Counted from the stretch's first letter, positions 12,286 through 24,546 are shown. The stretch is 64,000 nucleotides of DNA from Phascolomyces articulosus (GCA_025677815.1 JAIXMP010000005.1:186001-250000); one strand, 5' to 3'. A program made the numbers and translations. The notes: generated from the sequence alone by a model not told the origin.

Positions 12286-13332
12286 TCTTACTATTTTTTT
12301 CTACTTTATAAAAAAAAAGATGTATCTATCTAACCTAAATTTGTTCTTGTGGGAATAATAATAAGTTTGTACAGTATTGCCTGTTTGTTTTTCGTTGGGA
12401 TGCAAACAAGAGATATGTCATAAATACAAATTATATGAATGAAAATCTCGCACTCAGAATGAATTTTAACATTCTTGTTTTTTCCTTGAGTATAAAGTGT
12501 TAAGGTCTTCTGATGATAACGTTTTATTTTGTTTGACAAAATTAAGAATTGATAATTTTACGTAACTCATAAAATTGAAGCCAAATTTTTTTCTTTTCAC
12601 ACACACACACACGTTTATGACGGCGTCATTAAAGTTCGACGCACAAAAAAGTAAGGGAAAAGGGAAATTCCGTTGGGAAACTTTAATCTGTTAACATATT
12701 ATTAGTATTCTATATCAAAAAAATACAACTAGAAGGTTATTTATATGCTGAGAAAAAGATTTAAAGGTTCAAGGTATACTTATAATACTAAACAATGCTA
12801 TAACCTCTTGTGTCGCAATGTCAAAAATTCAGTGTATAAAATAGGTGGTTTACATGTTGCTATAAGTATTTTTAATTTCGGTTTGATTGCTAGATAAGAC
12901 AAAGTAGATAGGCAATCTCCATTTACTATTACTATACCTTCTGATTACTAAACCTGAGCTTCTTATCATCAGTTATATTGATTAGTTTTATTGGAAATTA
13001 TGCTTGTTGGTGTAAGATGGGAAATCTCACCCAAGTACACACACACAGACGCGCTATCTCTCTCTCAAAAAATGCATGTTTTCCGATTCTAGAATGTTAT
13101 ATAGTTACAATTTATTCTTACGAATGATAGACTAAGTCACAATTTGAACTTTGAAACTTTTGTTCACACTCTCTCTTATTTTTTTTTTTTTTGGTCAACA
13201 AATCATAGAGCAAAAGGAGTTCAATTTCAAAAAGAATATAAAATGAATATTTAAACCTGCTCACTCGAAAAAAAAACATTTCCTCTTTTTTTATTAAAAC
13301 ATTTCTTTTACTATTGTATTTTATAATATATT

Positions 13333-15102
13333 ATGTCAGAAATCAAAATCGTAAAACTTGAAAATTATTCCACAAGTAGTTCCACAAGTGAATTAGGTAT
13401 TTGCTTATTTGAGCGAACAAATGTAATTGAAAAAAAAATAAAGTTTCTTTTCTCGTCCATACTCATTTATTGACAATGAATTTATTCATATATTCTCTTT
13501 TTTATATGTAGGATCCGGACCCGAGAAAGATGGTTATGATGTAGATCGAACTAACGGTGGGACCGCATGGTATGCTTACTATAGTATTGTGTGTGCAACT
13601 GCTGGTACAGGAATGCTTGGGCTTCCATCGGTAAGCTATTGATTTTCTATTATAATATTTCCTTACATTTTTTTTTGAATAAAGCATGAACTAATTTTGT
13701 ATATTTCTATTTAATAAACCTTTTTCTATCTGTATAATTAGGCACTAAAACGAGGTGGTTGGGGTGGAGTTGCTTTAATTATTACTGCTTTAATTATGTC
13801 TATTGTAAATATTTCCTGTAAAAACTATGCATGTACTTGATTTTTTTATGATGTTAATTCCTATTATGTACATTAATGAGTAATCCTATCTTATTCTAAT
13901 TTTCATAGTATGGAGGTGTGATTTTACAAAAATCCATGTATAAAGGGAAGCATCGCAGGCTAGCGTCCTACAAAGAATTGGCGACTGAATCCTTCGGTTG
14001 GATCGGAGGATGGGTTGCATTTTTCTTTACATTCTGGATTCTCGTCGGCACACCCATTCTCTACTTGGTGCTTGCTGCTCAAAGTTTAAATCAGCTCTGT
14101 GAAGGCACTGCTGGAGAAATTGGTACATTTGCTTGGACAATAATATGGTGCGTTGTTGTTGGTATACCTTTTATCTTTTTAAAAACAATGAATAATGTAG
14201 CATGGGCTTCTTTATTCGGAGCTATTGCTATTAGTGCCACTGTAAGTTTAATTTCTATCTCTTTTATATATTTATATATAATCCACCAACAAAAGAAGCT
14301 AATATCAAAAGATAATAATAATAAATGAATGTCATTCTCTGTAAATTTTTATTCGAAAAATTATTAGGTTCTTATAACAGTAATCCTATCAGGTATCGAT
14401 GCTCCTAATCAACTTCATAATCCTCATGACAATGTCATTTGGGAAGGTTTTCCTGTTGCTCTTGCTACTATTTCTTACGGTGCTGGCACCAATATTATTT
14501 ATGCAAATGTGGAAGGTTCAATGAAAGATCGACGTCAATGGCCTAAAGTAATTATCGGTGCTTTAGGTACTTGTATGTGCTTATATATTGCTGTGGCTGT
14601 CTGTGGTTACGAAGTATATGGTACCAATGTTGATAATCCTGTGTATAACAGCACTCCTGATGGTCCTGCTCGCACGGTGGCCATTGTTTTGGTTGTAATT
14701 AACGTGGTGATTTCGTCCCCTATTTATATGTTACCGTTTGCTGTCGATGTAGAAAACATGCTAAATATTACTGTCGAAAGATTTGGCAATACAAAGGAAC
14801 TTTTGATCCGTGCCGCTTTTCGAACATCTATCATGGTGTTTGTCGCTGCTGTGGGTATCTTGATTCCATTTTTTGATTTACTCATGTCTTTATTTGGCGC
14901 ACTAGCCAATGCTTCCCTAGTATTTGTGTTGCCCGTTTTATTTTATTGGCGTTTAACTGGTATCCGTAACAAGCATATCATTGAATTGGCTTGGAATTGT
15001 TTGATTCTTCTCTTTGGCGGCGTTGCTTTTGTTTTTGGTACCTGGGCTGCTATTGAAGACTTAATTGATGCTTTCAAAGATGGTTATGAATATAGGATAT
15101 AA
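13333..15102 (+). CDS. Amino-acid transporter, AAAP/AVT family (paralogue 2)
   Basis: Same family and length class as the gene at 6654. Five exons: 13333-13396, 13512-13630, 13742-13804, 13909-14241, 14368-15102; about 437 aa. It is collinear with paralogue 1 from the N-terminus (SEL-G at the first splice) to the C-terminus (EDLI..FK.GY.Y.I). Diagnostic pieces are TAGTGMLGLPS, LCEGTAGEIGTF and NVEGSMKDRRQWPKV. The final exons are the same size (735 nt). Two structural differences stand out: the second intron falls about seven codons earlier than in paralogue 1, and the intron after the K/W-I-G-G motif is missing. Substrate unknown; specificities may have diverged. Confidence 0.9.
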
Positions 15103-15677
15103 AAAAAAAGATGAATTCGTCACTCGATTGAATATATGTGTGGTTGCCCCTGTTTCTTTTACAAAAAATGTCTATTCTATTCAATATGCTATATACCAAT
15201 ATTACACTCTGTATATAAAGCTATATTATTGTATATTAGCCTTGTTATTCTTTACAAACGCCATGTTGAGAATGTATATGTTAACCTAGCAAAAAAAAAA
15301 AAAAAAAGAGAAATAGAAAATTGGAAATATCATCGACTCTACATAGTTGTATGAGTAGTTCTTATCGAAATATGATCCTCTTTAATGAAAGATAATCAAA
15401 TTATCAATTGTATACATATAGATTCATATATTACAATTTATTTTTTATATAAATACTTTTTTAAATCGTAATAAAATAAAAAACAGCAACCAAATATGAA
15501 TATTACATTTGATAAGTAAAAGACATGGTGCCTTTCTTATTCTGATTACTTGTGATTATGCAAAATGAAATGCTAAAATATAAATATATATATAAAAAAA
15601 GAGTGTGCGTATGTGTATAATAGTCGTTGTAGGTGCAGTAGAGGATTAATTTGCGTGAATGTGTGGTAAAATATATC
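15103..15677. other. Convergent intergenic region
   Basis: Tail-to-tail spacer between the transporter (+) and CDC45 (-). It holds a 17-nt A run near 15291-15307 and T/A-rich 3' flanks; no gene seen. Confidence 0.6.
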
Positions 15678-18261
15678 CTATGCAGCAACAAACAAGTTTT
15701 CAATAAAGAGATCCAAATCATTCTTGTGAATTTGAAGAACGGAAGTTTCGAAGCTATCAAATGAAATTCTTGCTTGTGTGCGTTCTGCTGCCTTTTGAAA
15801 TGCAATACCAAAAGGACTATATAAATATGTGTACAAAAATGTATATCGTTAGTATTCAAATATATTTTAAACATTGGATTACAGAAGAAGAAATATATGT
15901 ACTTTTTTCGAGTATGACCAAAGGTAGGTGCACCAGTGGTCGCAACTACTAAAAATGATTCATGTGCTTCATCATAAGATGCAATAACAAACGGTAAATT
16001 CCTATTACCATGTTCCTATCATGGTTAAAAAAAGTAAGTATACGTAGAGTTAAAGGTAGAATGAATATAATAATTGAATTCAACATACTCGATAAGCATC
16101 TGTAAGAAACAATGCTAGTTTGGATAAGGTTAATGGATGTTGAAATAACTGTAAGTCAGGACCATCTCGCATCACCACTGTCCGGAAATTCTTAATCACA
16201 CGAACTGCTCTTTTCTCTAAAACGGCTGTACTCTGTCGAACCACTGCTCGTTGTACTTTCATGCATAATTTGACACCTCGTTCAAGTCCTTCAGCACTAT
16301 TTCATATTATCCAAATGTATATTTAATAACAGGAAGCCAAAAAAAAAAAAGCAAGTGTACTTCCAGCTCCTTTTTTTTTTTTTTTTTTACCTATCCATCG
16401 AATCATAAACGGTATAAAAATTCCTCATCCACCATCGCCTCCGGATACTTGATAATCCATCTCCATGTTCACCCTCCACCTCTTCTAATGCATCCCAATC
16501 CTCATCCTGATTCCATAATACATCTTCACCTAGGCGGATGGCTGACTCTGGACTTGTTTCAAGTAATGTTGCCAAGGAATAAACTGCATCACTTGCTGAA
16601 AAACGTTGTTTCCATCCAAATGTACGTGCGAAACTTGGAAAGCAAATATCCGTTAATCCATAGAGAGGTGCAACCGTTTCAATTTTATTTCGAAGAATCT
16701 CTTTTAGTTCTTTATCCATGTGGGTATAAACTTGTTCGCATTGTTGTATTGAAAATCTAGGCAATACATATCAATTCTCTATGTACTTTTTTTTTTTTAA
16801 AAAAAAATAAACCCTCGAAATTATTGGATAATGATGCTTACCCCATTTTTGCAAACATGTTGAGTAGGCGCCTGCGCCCAAATTCTTTCCAAAGACCAAG
16901 TTTACTTGCTACATAGCCTGAATGATACATACTATCTTGTAAACTCCAATGTCGAAACAACATGAATCTAAAGTCTTCTTCTGTTTGTATACTACTATCG
17001 CCTGTTCTCATTACTCCTTCACCAAGTGTCAAGTTACATCGTGTCACGTCATCATTTAATATGGATATATAGTTCGAATATTTGTCTGTATCAATTCGTT
17101 CAAAGATATATTGCGACGTAACACCAATGATAGCTAACCTATTTATAACATGTAAAAATGTGAATCAACATCTCCCTACAAAAAGTTTTCGGTGATTTCC
17201 TTACCATAATAAATCATTGTTGGTTCGAGCAAGTTGTGTTGCTAATGCATAAACTTGCCCTGCTGTAGAATTAGCATGGTATACACCAGATTCATAATAT
17301 TCTGTTAATAATCGTTGTTGACGTTGTCGTTTCCGCCGTATTTCTGCACGTGACAACTAAATAATAGTAAATAGCGTATTTTAGCCATTTGAGTCCCACT
17401 CATATTGATTTCGCATTATTTACCCCTTCGCCTCCTCCTTCAGTTAATCGTCGCCTCTGTCTTGGTCGTCCATCATCATCTTCTTCATCATTTGAACCAT
17501 CATTGTCACTATCGTTTTCATCTTCATCCACCTTTTTTTATTTTAGTTCTTATTAGTTAATTCGCTTTTTTTTTTCAAGTATCATTAGCTGAAATAATAA
17601 TAATAATAAAAAGGGATTTCTATTACCATGATATCTTCATACGCATCCAAATACTCATTTAATTTTGACTTTTCAGATACATCTTCAAATATAAATACAT
17701 TTCTACTTTCTGGAAGGCAACTATCAAGGTTGAAGGGTCGGTGACTATCAATAACGTAGATCTGTACTTCTTCGCGTTGTCCAAATAACTCAAATACTTC
17801 TAATGGCGCACCACAATTTATCATTATAATCGATCGAAGCTATGTTGGGAAAAAGTGTTTTATATATAGAGAGAGAGATTGATCAACATTAATTCAACCC
17901 TTTCATTTATTTTTTCCCCTTACTTCTGGATCATCGGCAACGACGGTTTTGCTCGCTTTTTCAAGATCATGGTGCCCTGAAACAGGAACAAGTTTATGTT
18001 GAATCAGATCAGCTTTAAGGATAGACTAAAAGTATAATATTGATTTAGTAAGAAAATACACGTGTATAAAAAATCAAAAAAGAAGATTAATTCTACAATG
18101 ATAATAATAATAAAGTGGAAAAGGTGGCGTACCTGAAAGATTTTACAAGCACAGATAGCATCGACATCAGAAGCGACGAATAAAATACAATTGCCTTCTA
18201 CTGAGTCTTGCTTTATCCTTTCAAAAGCTCTTGAAAAATGAGATTCAGAAAGGAGAACCAT
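15678..18261 (-). CDS. CDC45: DNA replication initiation factor Cdc45
   Basis: Core of the CMG (Cdc45-MCM-GINS) replicative helicase. Ten exons on the minus strand: 18261-18133, 18025-17924, 17839-17627, 17531-17424, 17356-17205, 17138-16842, 16756-16391, 16296-16089, 16015-15903, 15816-15678; about 608 aa (human 566, yeast 650). The N-terminus has the RecJ/DHH-like core, with FVASDVDAICACKI and VIDSHRPFNL. A long acidic loop follows (DEDENDSDNDG...) and a basic segment (RAEIRRKRQRQQR). The C-terminal part has the conserved WSLQDSM, SKLGLW and ARTFGWKQRFSASDAVY segments, ending in DLDLFIENLFVAA. All exon phases match. The upstream region carries SCB/MCB-type motifs, consistent with G1/S expression. 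Confidence 0.95.
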
Positions 18262-18765
18262 GGAGGAGAAAAAAGTTAATTATAGATTGTGTTATACGTG
18301 TTTTTTTATGATAATGTGTGCCTTTGAATCCCCTCTCCTTTAAACAGAACGATAATATATTTATATTATATGTATTATAATGTGAGTATTGATTTTTTTT
18401 AAGGAAGAACAAAAAAGAAAAAAAAAACGCGAAAAAAAATAAACCCGACACGAAAACGCGTCGTTACAATTCCGATTCATGTTTCAAGATTTAAGATTGA
18501 AGACGACATAGGACAAGGATCACCCATGTTCTTTGCATATAGCAATGTGGTATCATTATATAAGAAGTATGCATGATGATTTTAATAATAAAACTAATAA
18601 AAAAAAGAAGCAATGATATTTACAAAATGATAATAATAAATGTATAAATAAATTGAATAGAAAAAAGAGCAGGGAGGAGAAAAAGATGTATTAAAAAGAT
18701 TTATAAAAATGGCGATTGCTTGATGGTAAAAAAATATATCGTAAAAGTGTGGGTATGCATATAAT
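18262..18765. other. CDC45 promoter / FTR1 3' flank
   Basis: Spacer between two minus-strand genes. It contains the cell-cycle-box cluster at 18427-18461 (listed separately) and AT-rich FTR1 3' sequence. Confidence 0.6.
18427..18461 (-). promoter_or_regulatory. SCB/MCB-like cell-cycle boxes upstream of CDC45
   Basis: ACGCGAAAA at about 427-435, CACGAAAA at 18449-18456 and ACGCGT at 18456-18461 lie 166-200 bp upstream of the CDC45 ATG. In ascomycetes CACGAAA binds SBF and ACGCGT binds MBF, which drive G1/S replication genes. CG-containing words are rare in this AT-rich spacer. Inferred regulatory site. Confidence 0.55.
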
Positions 18766-20145
18766 TTATAATTGTCTTGAAGCTACATAATCTTTAAGAC
18801 CCATTGTCATTACATTATCCAAATAATCCAAAGAATGATGCTTATCTCGAATATTACTTGTAGCTGTTGTATCATCAGAATCGCCACTTCTTTCCACCAC
18901 ATTGACAATATCACCATTGGGATCGACATAACCTTCAGCATGTTCTAATGCAATATCGGGTTCTTGCCATTCTCCCATTTCAGCCTTTCGTATGGATGTT
19001 CGTTTTTCATTCCAATAAATATAAGTTAAAGTTACAATAATAATTATCCAATAAGCAATATAAACAACTATGCTTCGAAATGAAGCTTGATTACTCCATC
19101 CAAAAATAGCTCGAAAGAGTTGCCTAAGGTTAGAGTGAAACAGAATTATTTTTGTTAGAGTGTACAATCTATATATCCCATAATATATACACATATATAT
19201 GTATTAAACTTACCATCCACCATTGACAGTAGTTGAATGGATATCTCCCCATGAAACCCACCAAACAGATATGGATACTCTATAGTCAATAATCTCATCA
19301 CCTCCATGCCAGGGTGTTAAACCTTCTGTCACTTTATCCCATGCATAGGCTTCCATGTAACTAACAGCTCTTGACAAGAGTCCAGCAGAAATGAGACAAA
19401 GAATCACCGAGGAAGTAATAAAAAACCATCGAACATTGACAACGTTGGTCCCACGATAAAATAAATAACCAAACACCACACCACATATAAATCCTAAAAT
19501 TGCTGGAATGGGGATAGATTCAGGTGGTATATTTAAGGAGACCTGTTTATTATTATTGTTGTTATTGTTAGTATACATCATCCTTCATTCATATATATTC
19601 ATTTATAATATCGTGAAAAAAAAAAAATAATACAAGATATTTTTTATATAACTTACTCCACCAGTATAAATAATGATTTCAATGCCTTCTCGTAAAACTG
19701 TTATAAAGGGCAGTAAAAGAAATGATCGTCGTTGTAATTTAGCACAAAATCCTCGTTCACGTTCTGGTTTATCTTCTAGTGTATCTGCTAATCGAATCTT
19801 CCATTTTTGTTCCAGTTTTGTTGTATTGATCATAGCAACAGCTGCGAATGTTGTTAAGGTAGCTGCAATAATACAAAAAGCACCTTCCCAAATATCTTCT
19901 GTAGATTCCCACAAGTCTTGTAACGCTATATACCAAGTAACAATAAATGCAACACCAATAACGATACATAGTCCAGCACCAATTAATGTGCCTATCCATA
20001 TCTTGCGACGCAAATGTTTATATATGAGTGATTCTCGATCGAAAATACGTTGAAGAAATGAAAATAAGATGGAAAGGACGAGTGCTATTTCAACTGTTTC
20101 TCGAAATAGGATAAAAAAAACCGCAACGTTGAATAAATCTGCCAT
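18766..20145 (-). CDS. FTR1: High-affinity iron permease Ftr1
   Basis: Plasma-membrane iron permease that takes up Fe(III) produced by a multicopper ferroxidase partner. Three exons: 20145-19657, 19542-19214, 19123-18766; about 391 aa. Two REXXE iron-exchange motifs are present, RETVE at 15-19 and REGIE at 152-156, each in a hydrophobic helix. About seven membrane segments are seen, and the C-terminal cytoplasmic tail is acidic (EPDIALEHAEGYVD). The first helix begins right at the N-terminus. No ferroxidase gene is adjacent; the divergent neighbour is a Derlin. A GATA palindrome sits about 40 bp upstream of the start, suggesting control by a GATA-type iron regulator. Confidence 0.93.
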
Positions 20146-20834
20146 ATATTAATAAGGGCAAAAAAAAAAGGAGTGAAAGAAAGTGATAAATATTATTTAT
20201 CATAGGCTAATAATAAAGGGTATTTGACCATCTGAATGGTACATTGGGATACAATGATACAATACACATAATCTCAAACAATCAGGAATTCCCCTAATAA
20301 TGTTATTTGTTGAATATATTTTATCATTTGGAAACACTGAAGGGAACAAATCTAAAAATGGAAAATGTATATTGCAGATCGGTTTGTTTGTCTTGCTTAT
20401 AAGTCTTTATAAATTATATAGCTCAATTCTTCATATTGCATGCGTTCTTTTTTTCTTTTAAAGTAATGACTATATTATGATGTGTATATAGATTACTTGG
20501 AAAGAAATACATAAAAATAAATACACATATTATCATCATGATAGAGAATATTTTTAAAATAACGTATCGACTCTTCTTTTTCTTGTAGCTATATTATAAA
20601 GAGTGATTTAATAAGCTGACCATTCATAACACGAAACGTGGGATAAATCTTTTAATAACAATAAAAATGAAATTGCTGGCCTTTTTTTTTCATTATATAT
20701 TATCCCTATTTTTTTTAGTATTACAATAAAATATATATAAAAAAAAAGGTTCATTGATAAACTGTCATCCTTTTTTTTTCCAACTCGGTCTTAAAACAAA
20801 AAGAATACGGCCTTCTTGAACACAATCGTTGGTC
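20146..20834. other. Divergent promoter region FTR1 / Derlin
   Basis: Head-to-head spacer of 689 bp, AT-rich, with the GATA palindrome near the FTR1 end. No coding sequence recognised. Confidence 0.6.
20184..20202. promoter_or_regulatory. Inverted GATA pair before FTR1
   Basis: TGATAAATATTATTTATCA is a perfect palindrome containing two inverted GATAA cores, 39-57 bp upstream of the FTR1 start codon. Fungal iron-responsive GATA repressors (SreA/Fep1 class) recognise GATA-based sites; the longer ATCWGATAA consensus is not fully matched. Confidence 0.35.
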
Positions 20835-22169
20835 ATGCCTTCGCCCATCGAGACATGGTACACGGATATTCCTCCCATCACGCGCATCTACATTACTGCG
20901 TCATGTTTAACTAGTCTCGCTGTCGTAAGTTTTCACTTATACCTTTTTTTTCTCTCAATAAGAATATTGTATAATTAATATATATATTTTTTTTAATATA
21001 GCAACTTGGATTTGTTCATCCGCTTCAACTTTGGCTTAATTATGACAGAATTATTCATGGTTATCAGGTATAAAGATAATAAAGGGCGACCTTCACCTTA
21101 TTGTTCAAAAGAAAAAAAAAAAAAGAGAGAATCTCTGATCTGATGAATTCCTTATACTTTAAAAATATATTATAGTGGTGGCGATTGGTAACCAACTTTT
21201 TATATTTTGGTCCTTTATCGATTGATTTTCTATTCCATATGTTTTTCTTGTAAGTATCATTGATAAACAAATATATATGTGTGTTTGAGAGAGAAGGTTA
21301 TAGGAATCAGGGACGGTGAATGATGATTCCAAAATTGATTGTTCCTCCTTTTTGGATATTTTTAGAGCAAGATACTCAAGAATGATGGAAGAAGGATTCT
21401 TTCGTAATAAACCAGCAGATTATGTGTGGTTATTGTTTTTTTCAGCAAGTACACTTATCATTTGTTCGGTAAAACATCATTCATATATATTAAGTGGGGA
21501 GAAAAATAATGAAAGAAAGGGTAAAAAGAAAAAAAAAATGAGAGATTGGATCTAACACATGGAAATATATATTAGACAGTTTTGCCATTTGCATATATGC
21601 CATTTTTAGGATCTCCTTTAGCATTTACGATGGTGTATATTTGGGCAAGAAGGAACCCTTATGTTCGATTGAATTTCTTGGGATTGGTTGTCTTTAGTGC
21701 TCCTCATTTACCATGGGTTCTTTTGGCATTTTCATTATTGTTAAGTGGTCAATTACCTATGGGTGATTTATTAGGTATTGGTGTAGGTCACATTTATTAC
21801 TTTTTTGAAGATATTTGGCCTCGCGATCCAGCAAGCGGTGGTCGAAGATTACTAGAAACCCCACGAATTGTGTAAGTATTTATTTGTTTTTTTAGTCTTA
21901 AGATAAGCCAATAGATAAATATTAACATTCAATTCCCTCTCCTTTATTGTAGTCGTTGGTTGATTGATTCAAATCGTCCGGATGATGGTATTGAAATACA
22001 GAATGAAAATCATGAATCGGATATTGAAGATGAAGAAGGAGAGAATCATGATGATGAAACGAGGAGGGAAGAGGAACAAGAAGTAAGTGTAAATGATATA
22101 ACATCAACAAATATGGCAACTGAAGCATCATCATCATCGCCATCGTCGTCGTCATCATCGTCAGGTTGA
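20835..22169 (+). CDS. Derlin (DER1-family ERAD protein)
   Basis: Rhomboid-pseudoprotease-fold ER membrane protein used for retrotranslocation of misfolded proteins. Six exons: 20835-20924, 21002-21067, 21176-21249, 21366-21468, 21576-21871, 21953-22169; about 281 aa. Derlin signatures are W-Y-x-D-I-P-P-I-T-R, the WWRLVTNFLYFG segment and FLFHMFFLARYSRMMEEG. GHIYYFFEDIWP follows later, before the cytosolic tail. The tail is unusually acidic and ends in a serine-rich run encoded by TCA/TCG repeats; no clear p97-binding SHP box was spotted. Five short introns interrupt the membrane domain. Confidence 0.92.
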
Positions 22170-23103
22170 TAAAAAAATTTTAATTTCTCGGTAAACGCCA
22201 TATGCCATAGCACTCCTTGTACTTGTCACTTTGTTATATATTATACATAATAGACAGACGTTTATATACACTATTATATCCCATTATTATTAAATGACAA
22301 TATATATGTGGATATGGCTTCTTTTTTTTAATCAAAGAAAATCTGCACAAGTGTGTATATCCAGATCCAGACCCATTATTATACAAAAGAATTCTGCTTT
22401 TTGCTTATTTAATCATCCTTTCTCCTTCTACTCCTCCCTTCACATCTTTTTTTTTTTCATATCATCTCCTTAAACTATTACATATTAAAAATTCCTATTA
22501 TGCATCAAACCACTCAGTATTTTTTTTCCTTTTATATATTAATATATAATAATATTATTTTAACAAAAAAAAAAAAGAGAAAAAACAAAACAAATATACC
22601 TTTACAACAGTTGAACTTTAACTCGATTAATAAAAACTGGAATTGTGGAGGATTTGGAATAACAATTTTTTTTTATCTTGATGAGAAGAAACAAACAAAT
22701 ATGCAAAACAGCTTTTAATCACATGAATATGTATTTGTATTGGGGGGGATCATAATGATAATGATGATAATTTTGATGGGAGAGAAAAGGTGCGGATACT
22801 TTTGAGTGGCAAATTGAAAGGAGAAAGGGGACACGGGGGAGAGGGAGGGAGGATTATTATATAACGCTAAGTAAAATTAAAAGTATATATGTAATGATTT
22901 GAGTATGTTGCGTGTTCTTGGTGATATTTTATTTTAATTGTAACAAAAATATGTTTATGAATGATACATCAAATGCTAGTATTTATATATAGAATATAAG
23001 AGAAAGAAATAAACAAGTGAATGTGGATTGTCCGTGTGTAAAAAATCATGTCAATGTGATCTAATAATCACGTCATTTTTCATATATTTATATATAACTA
23101 TTT
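22170..23103. other. Convergent intergenic region
   Basis: Tail-to-tail spacer between the Derlin gene and the Q-rich gene. It contains poly-T, poly-A and poly-G tracts and possible poly(A) signals; no gene supported. Confidence 0.6.
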
Positions 23104-24270
23104 TTATCGTTGTTGTTGTTGGCGACGATTTAATGAAAACCAACGTTTTGCCTTTGTAACAATATTATTATTATTGCTATTGTTGTTAGATGATTTATTC
23201 ATTTCTGGAGATGAATTTGCGTGTTGTGGTAATTGTTGTTTTAACTTGTTATTATTCGTGTTGGTTGGTAATGAAGTGGAGCGAACTAAAGCAGAGGCTT
23301 TAGGTGATGTAGAGGATGTATTACTTGGCCAACGTCGAGGAGGAGAACGTTGGGGTGGTTGTGAAGCAGCTGAATTTTTTCTCTGTGGTCGCTGATGGTA
23401 TGCTTGTGTATAACTGGATGATAATTTTTTACAATGTCCACGTTGTTGTTGTTGTTGTTGTTTCATCAAGGAAGATTCCTGATTATTACGTTGTATCTGA
23501 GGTAATAATGGTTGAGTAATATTATTACTACGATGATGTTGTGGTTTTGATGATGATGGTAATTTATATCGTTGCTGAGGTGATCGAGGTTGTTGTGATG
23601 GTGGTGATGATGTGTGTTGTTGTTGTGGAGATAAAGATGGCTTGGATGAAATGGCCATAGGTGATGGTTGTATACCAGCTTGTTGTTGCTTTGATGATGA
23701 TATAAATTGATTTCGTGATTGCTGTGGAGATGATAATGGTGATGATAATGGTGATGATAATGGTGATGGTGGTGGTGGCGACTTTAATATAGGAGAAGTA
23801 CTATTCTTTGTAGAGGTATTCATAGTATTATTAGTTTGACGGAGATTCGATGAAGGAGGTAACTGCGGCGTTGTCGATCGAATTGGATGTTGCTGTGCCA
23901 ATAAGGCAAGCGGGGTATTATCATCATCATTCATGCGCCGCTGTTGTGGTGATGGTGGAGAAGGTGAACGATGACGATGGTGACAAGAAGGAGTATCAGA
24001 AGGAGAAGGATGCTCTGATATAGGTGTCATGACAGGTGCTGGTGCTGGAACCATCATCATTATACCATTTTGTGGATAATAATAATAACATGGATATATC
24101 TGAGGTGTCGCGCTAGAATACATTGGCCAATATGCATTTTTATTATTAGGAGGTGGAGGAGCTGTTATTCCATGTTGTTGATAAAATTGTCGATGCTGTT
24201 TAAAAGTAGGATGTTGATGATGATATTGTTGTCGTTGCTGTTGAGATCTATTATTGTCAAATTGAAGCAT
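23104..24270 (-). CDS. Low-complexity Gln/Ser/Pro-rich protein, 388 aa
   Basis: One uninterrupted reading frame. No known domain was recognised. Composition is dominated by Q, S, P, N and H, with a tandem PLSSPLSSPLSSP element, a QQQQQQ tract and a tyrosine-rich patch (CYYYYPQNG) near residue 62. The C-terminus is basic and N-rich, ending with A-K-R-W-F-S-L-N-R-R. Many S-P and R-S-x-S sites suggest a disordered, phosphorylated protein. Codon-level repeats make the antisense frames open as well, but only this strand has a long ATG-initiated frame with sensible flanks. Possible roles (RNA-binding scaffold, polarity or cell-wall signalling) cannot be decided. Confidence 0.7.
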   Translation of the reverse strand: MLQFDNNRSQQQRQQYHHQHPTFKQHRQFYQQHGITAPPPPNNKNAYWPMYSSATPQIYPCYYYYPQNGIMMMVPAPAPVMTPISEHPSPSDTPSCHHRHRSPSPPSPQQRRMNDDDNTPLALLAQQHPIRSTTPQLPPSSNLRQTNNTMNTSTKNSTSPILKSPPPPSPLSSPLSSPLSSPQQSRNQFISSSKQQQAGIQPSPMAISSKPSLSPQQQHTSSPPSQQPRSPQQRYKLPSSSKPQHHRSNNITQPLLPQIQRNNQESSLMKQQQQQQRGHCKKLSSSYTQAYHQRPQRKNSAASQPPQRSPPRRWPSNTSSTSPKASALVRSTSLPTNTNNNKLKQQLPQHANSSPEMNKSSNNNSNNNNIVTKAKRWFSLNRRQQQQR

Positions 24271-24546
24271 TTTTGTATATCAAAAAGTAGACAAAAAAAG
24301 AAGTGTTAAAAAAAGGAAAGGAAAGAAAGAAAAGGAAAAAAAAAGTGTTTTTCAGTTTTTATTTTGTATCGAGAAGGAAAAAAAAACTCCACCCAATGTG
24401 CCCCTCACCTTCACTTTCTCAACTCATCATTCACTCATTCACTCATTCAGTATTCACCTTATTATGGTATTATTGTACGTTATTATTTTTATGAGAAAAA
24501 TAAATAAATACACTAGTAAAGAAATCCTTCTTGGCATGTTTATTTA

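Larger units (their letters stand above)
8426..13332. other. Gene desert of 4.9 kb between transporter paralogues
   Basis: Very AT-rich, with stop codons in all frames and no recognised exon. Local features are a GC-richer palindrome cluster at 10351-10442, a hairpin at 11850-11867 (GGGTAAC/GTTACCC), a 10-bp hairpin at 12259-12285, and short (CA)n runs near 12598. It ends in the promoter of the second transporter. Confidence 0.55.

Noticed and set aside
8426..13332. Centromere or replication origin in the desert
   Set aside because: AT-richness alone is not evidence; no repeat array or defined element was seen.
18766..22169. FTR1 and Derlin as an iron-uptake gene pair
   Set aside because: They share a divergent promoter but Derlin has no ferroxidase role; no multicopper oxidase is present in the window.
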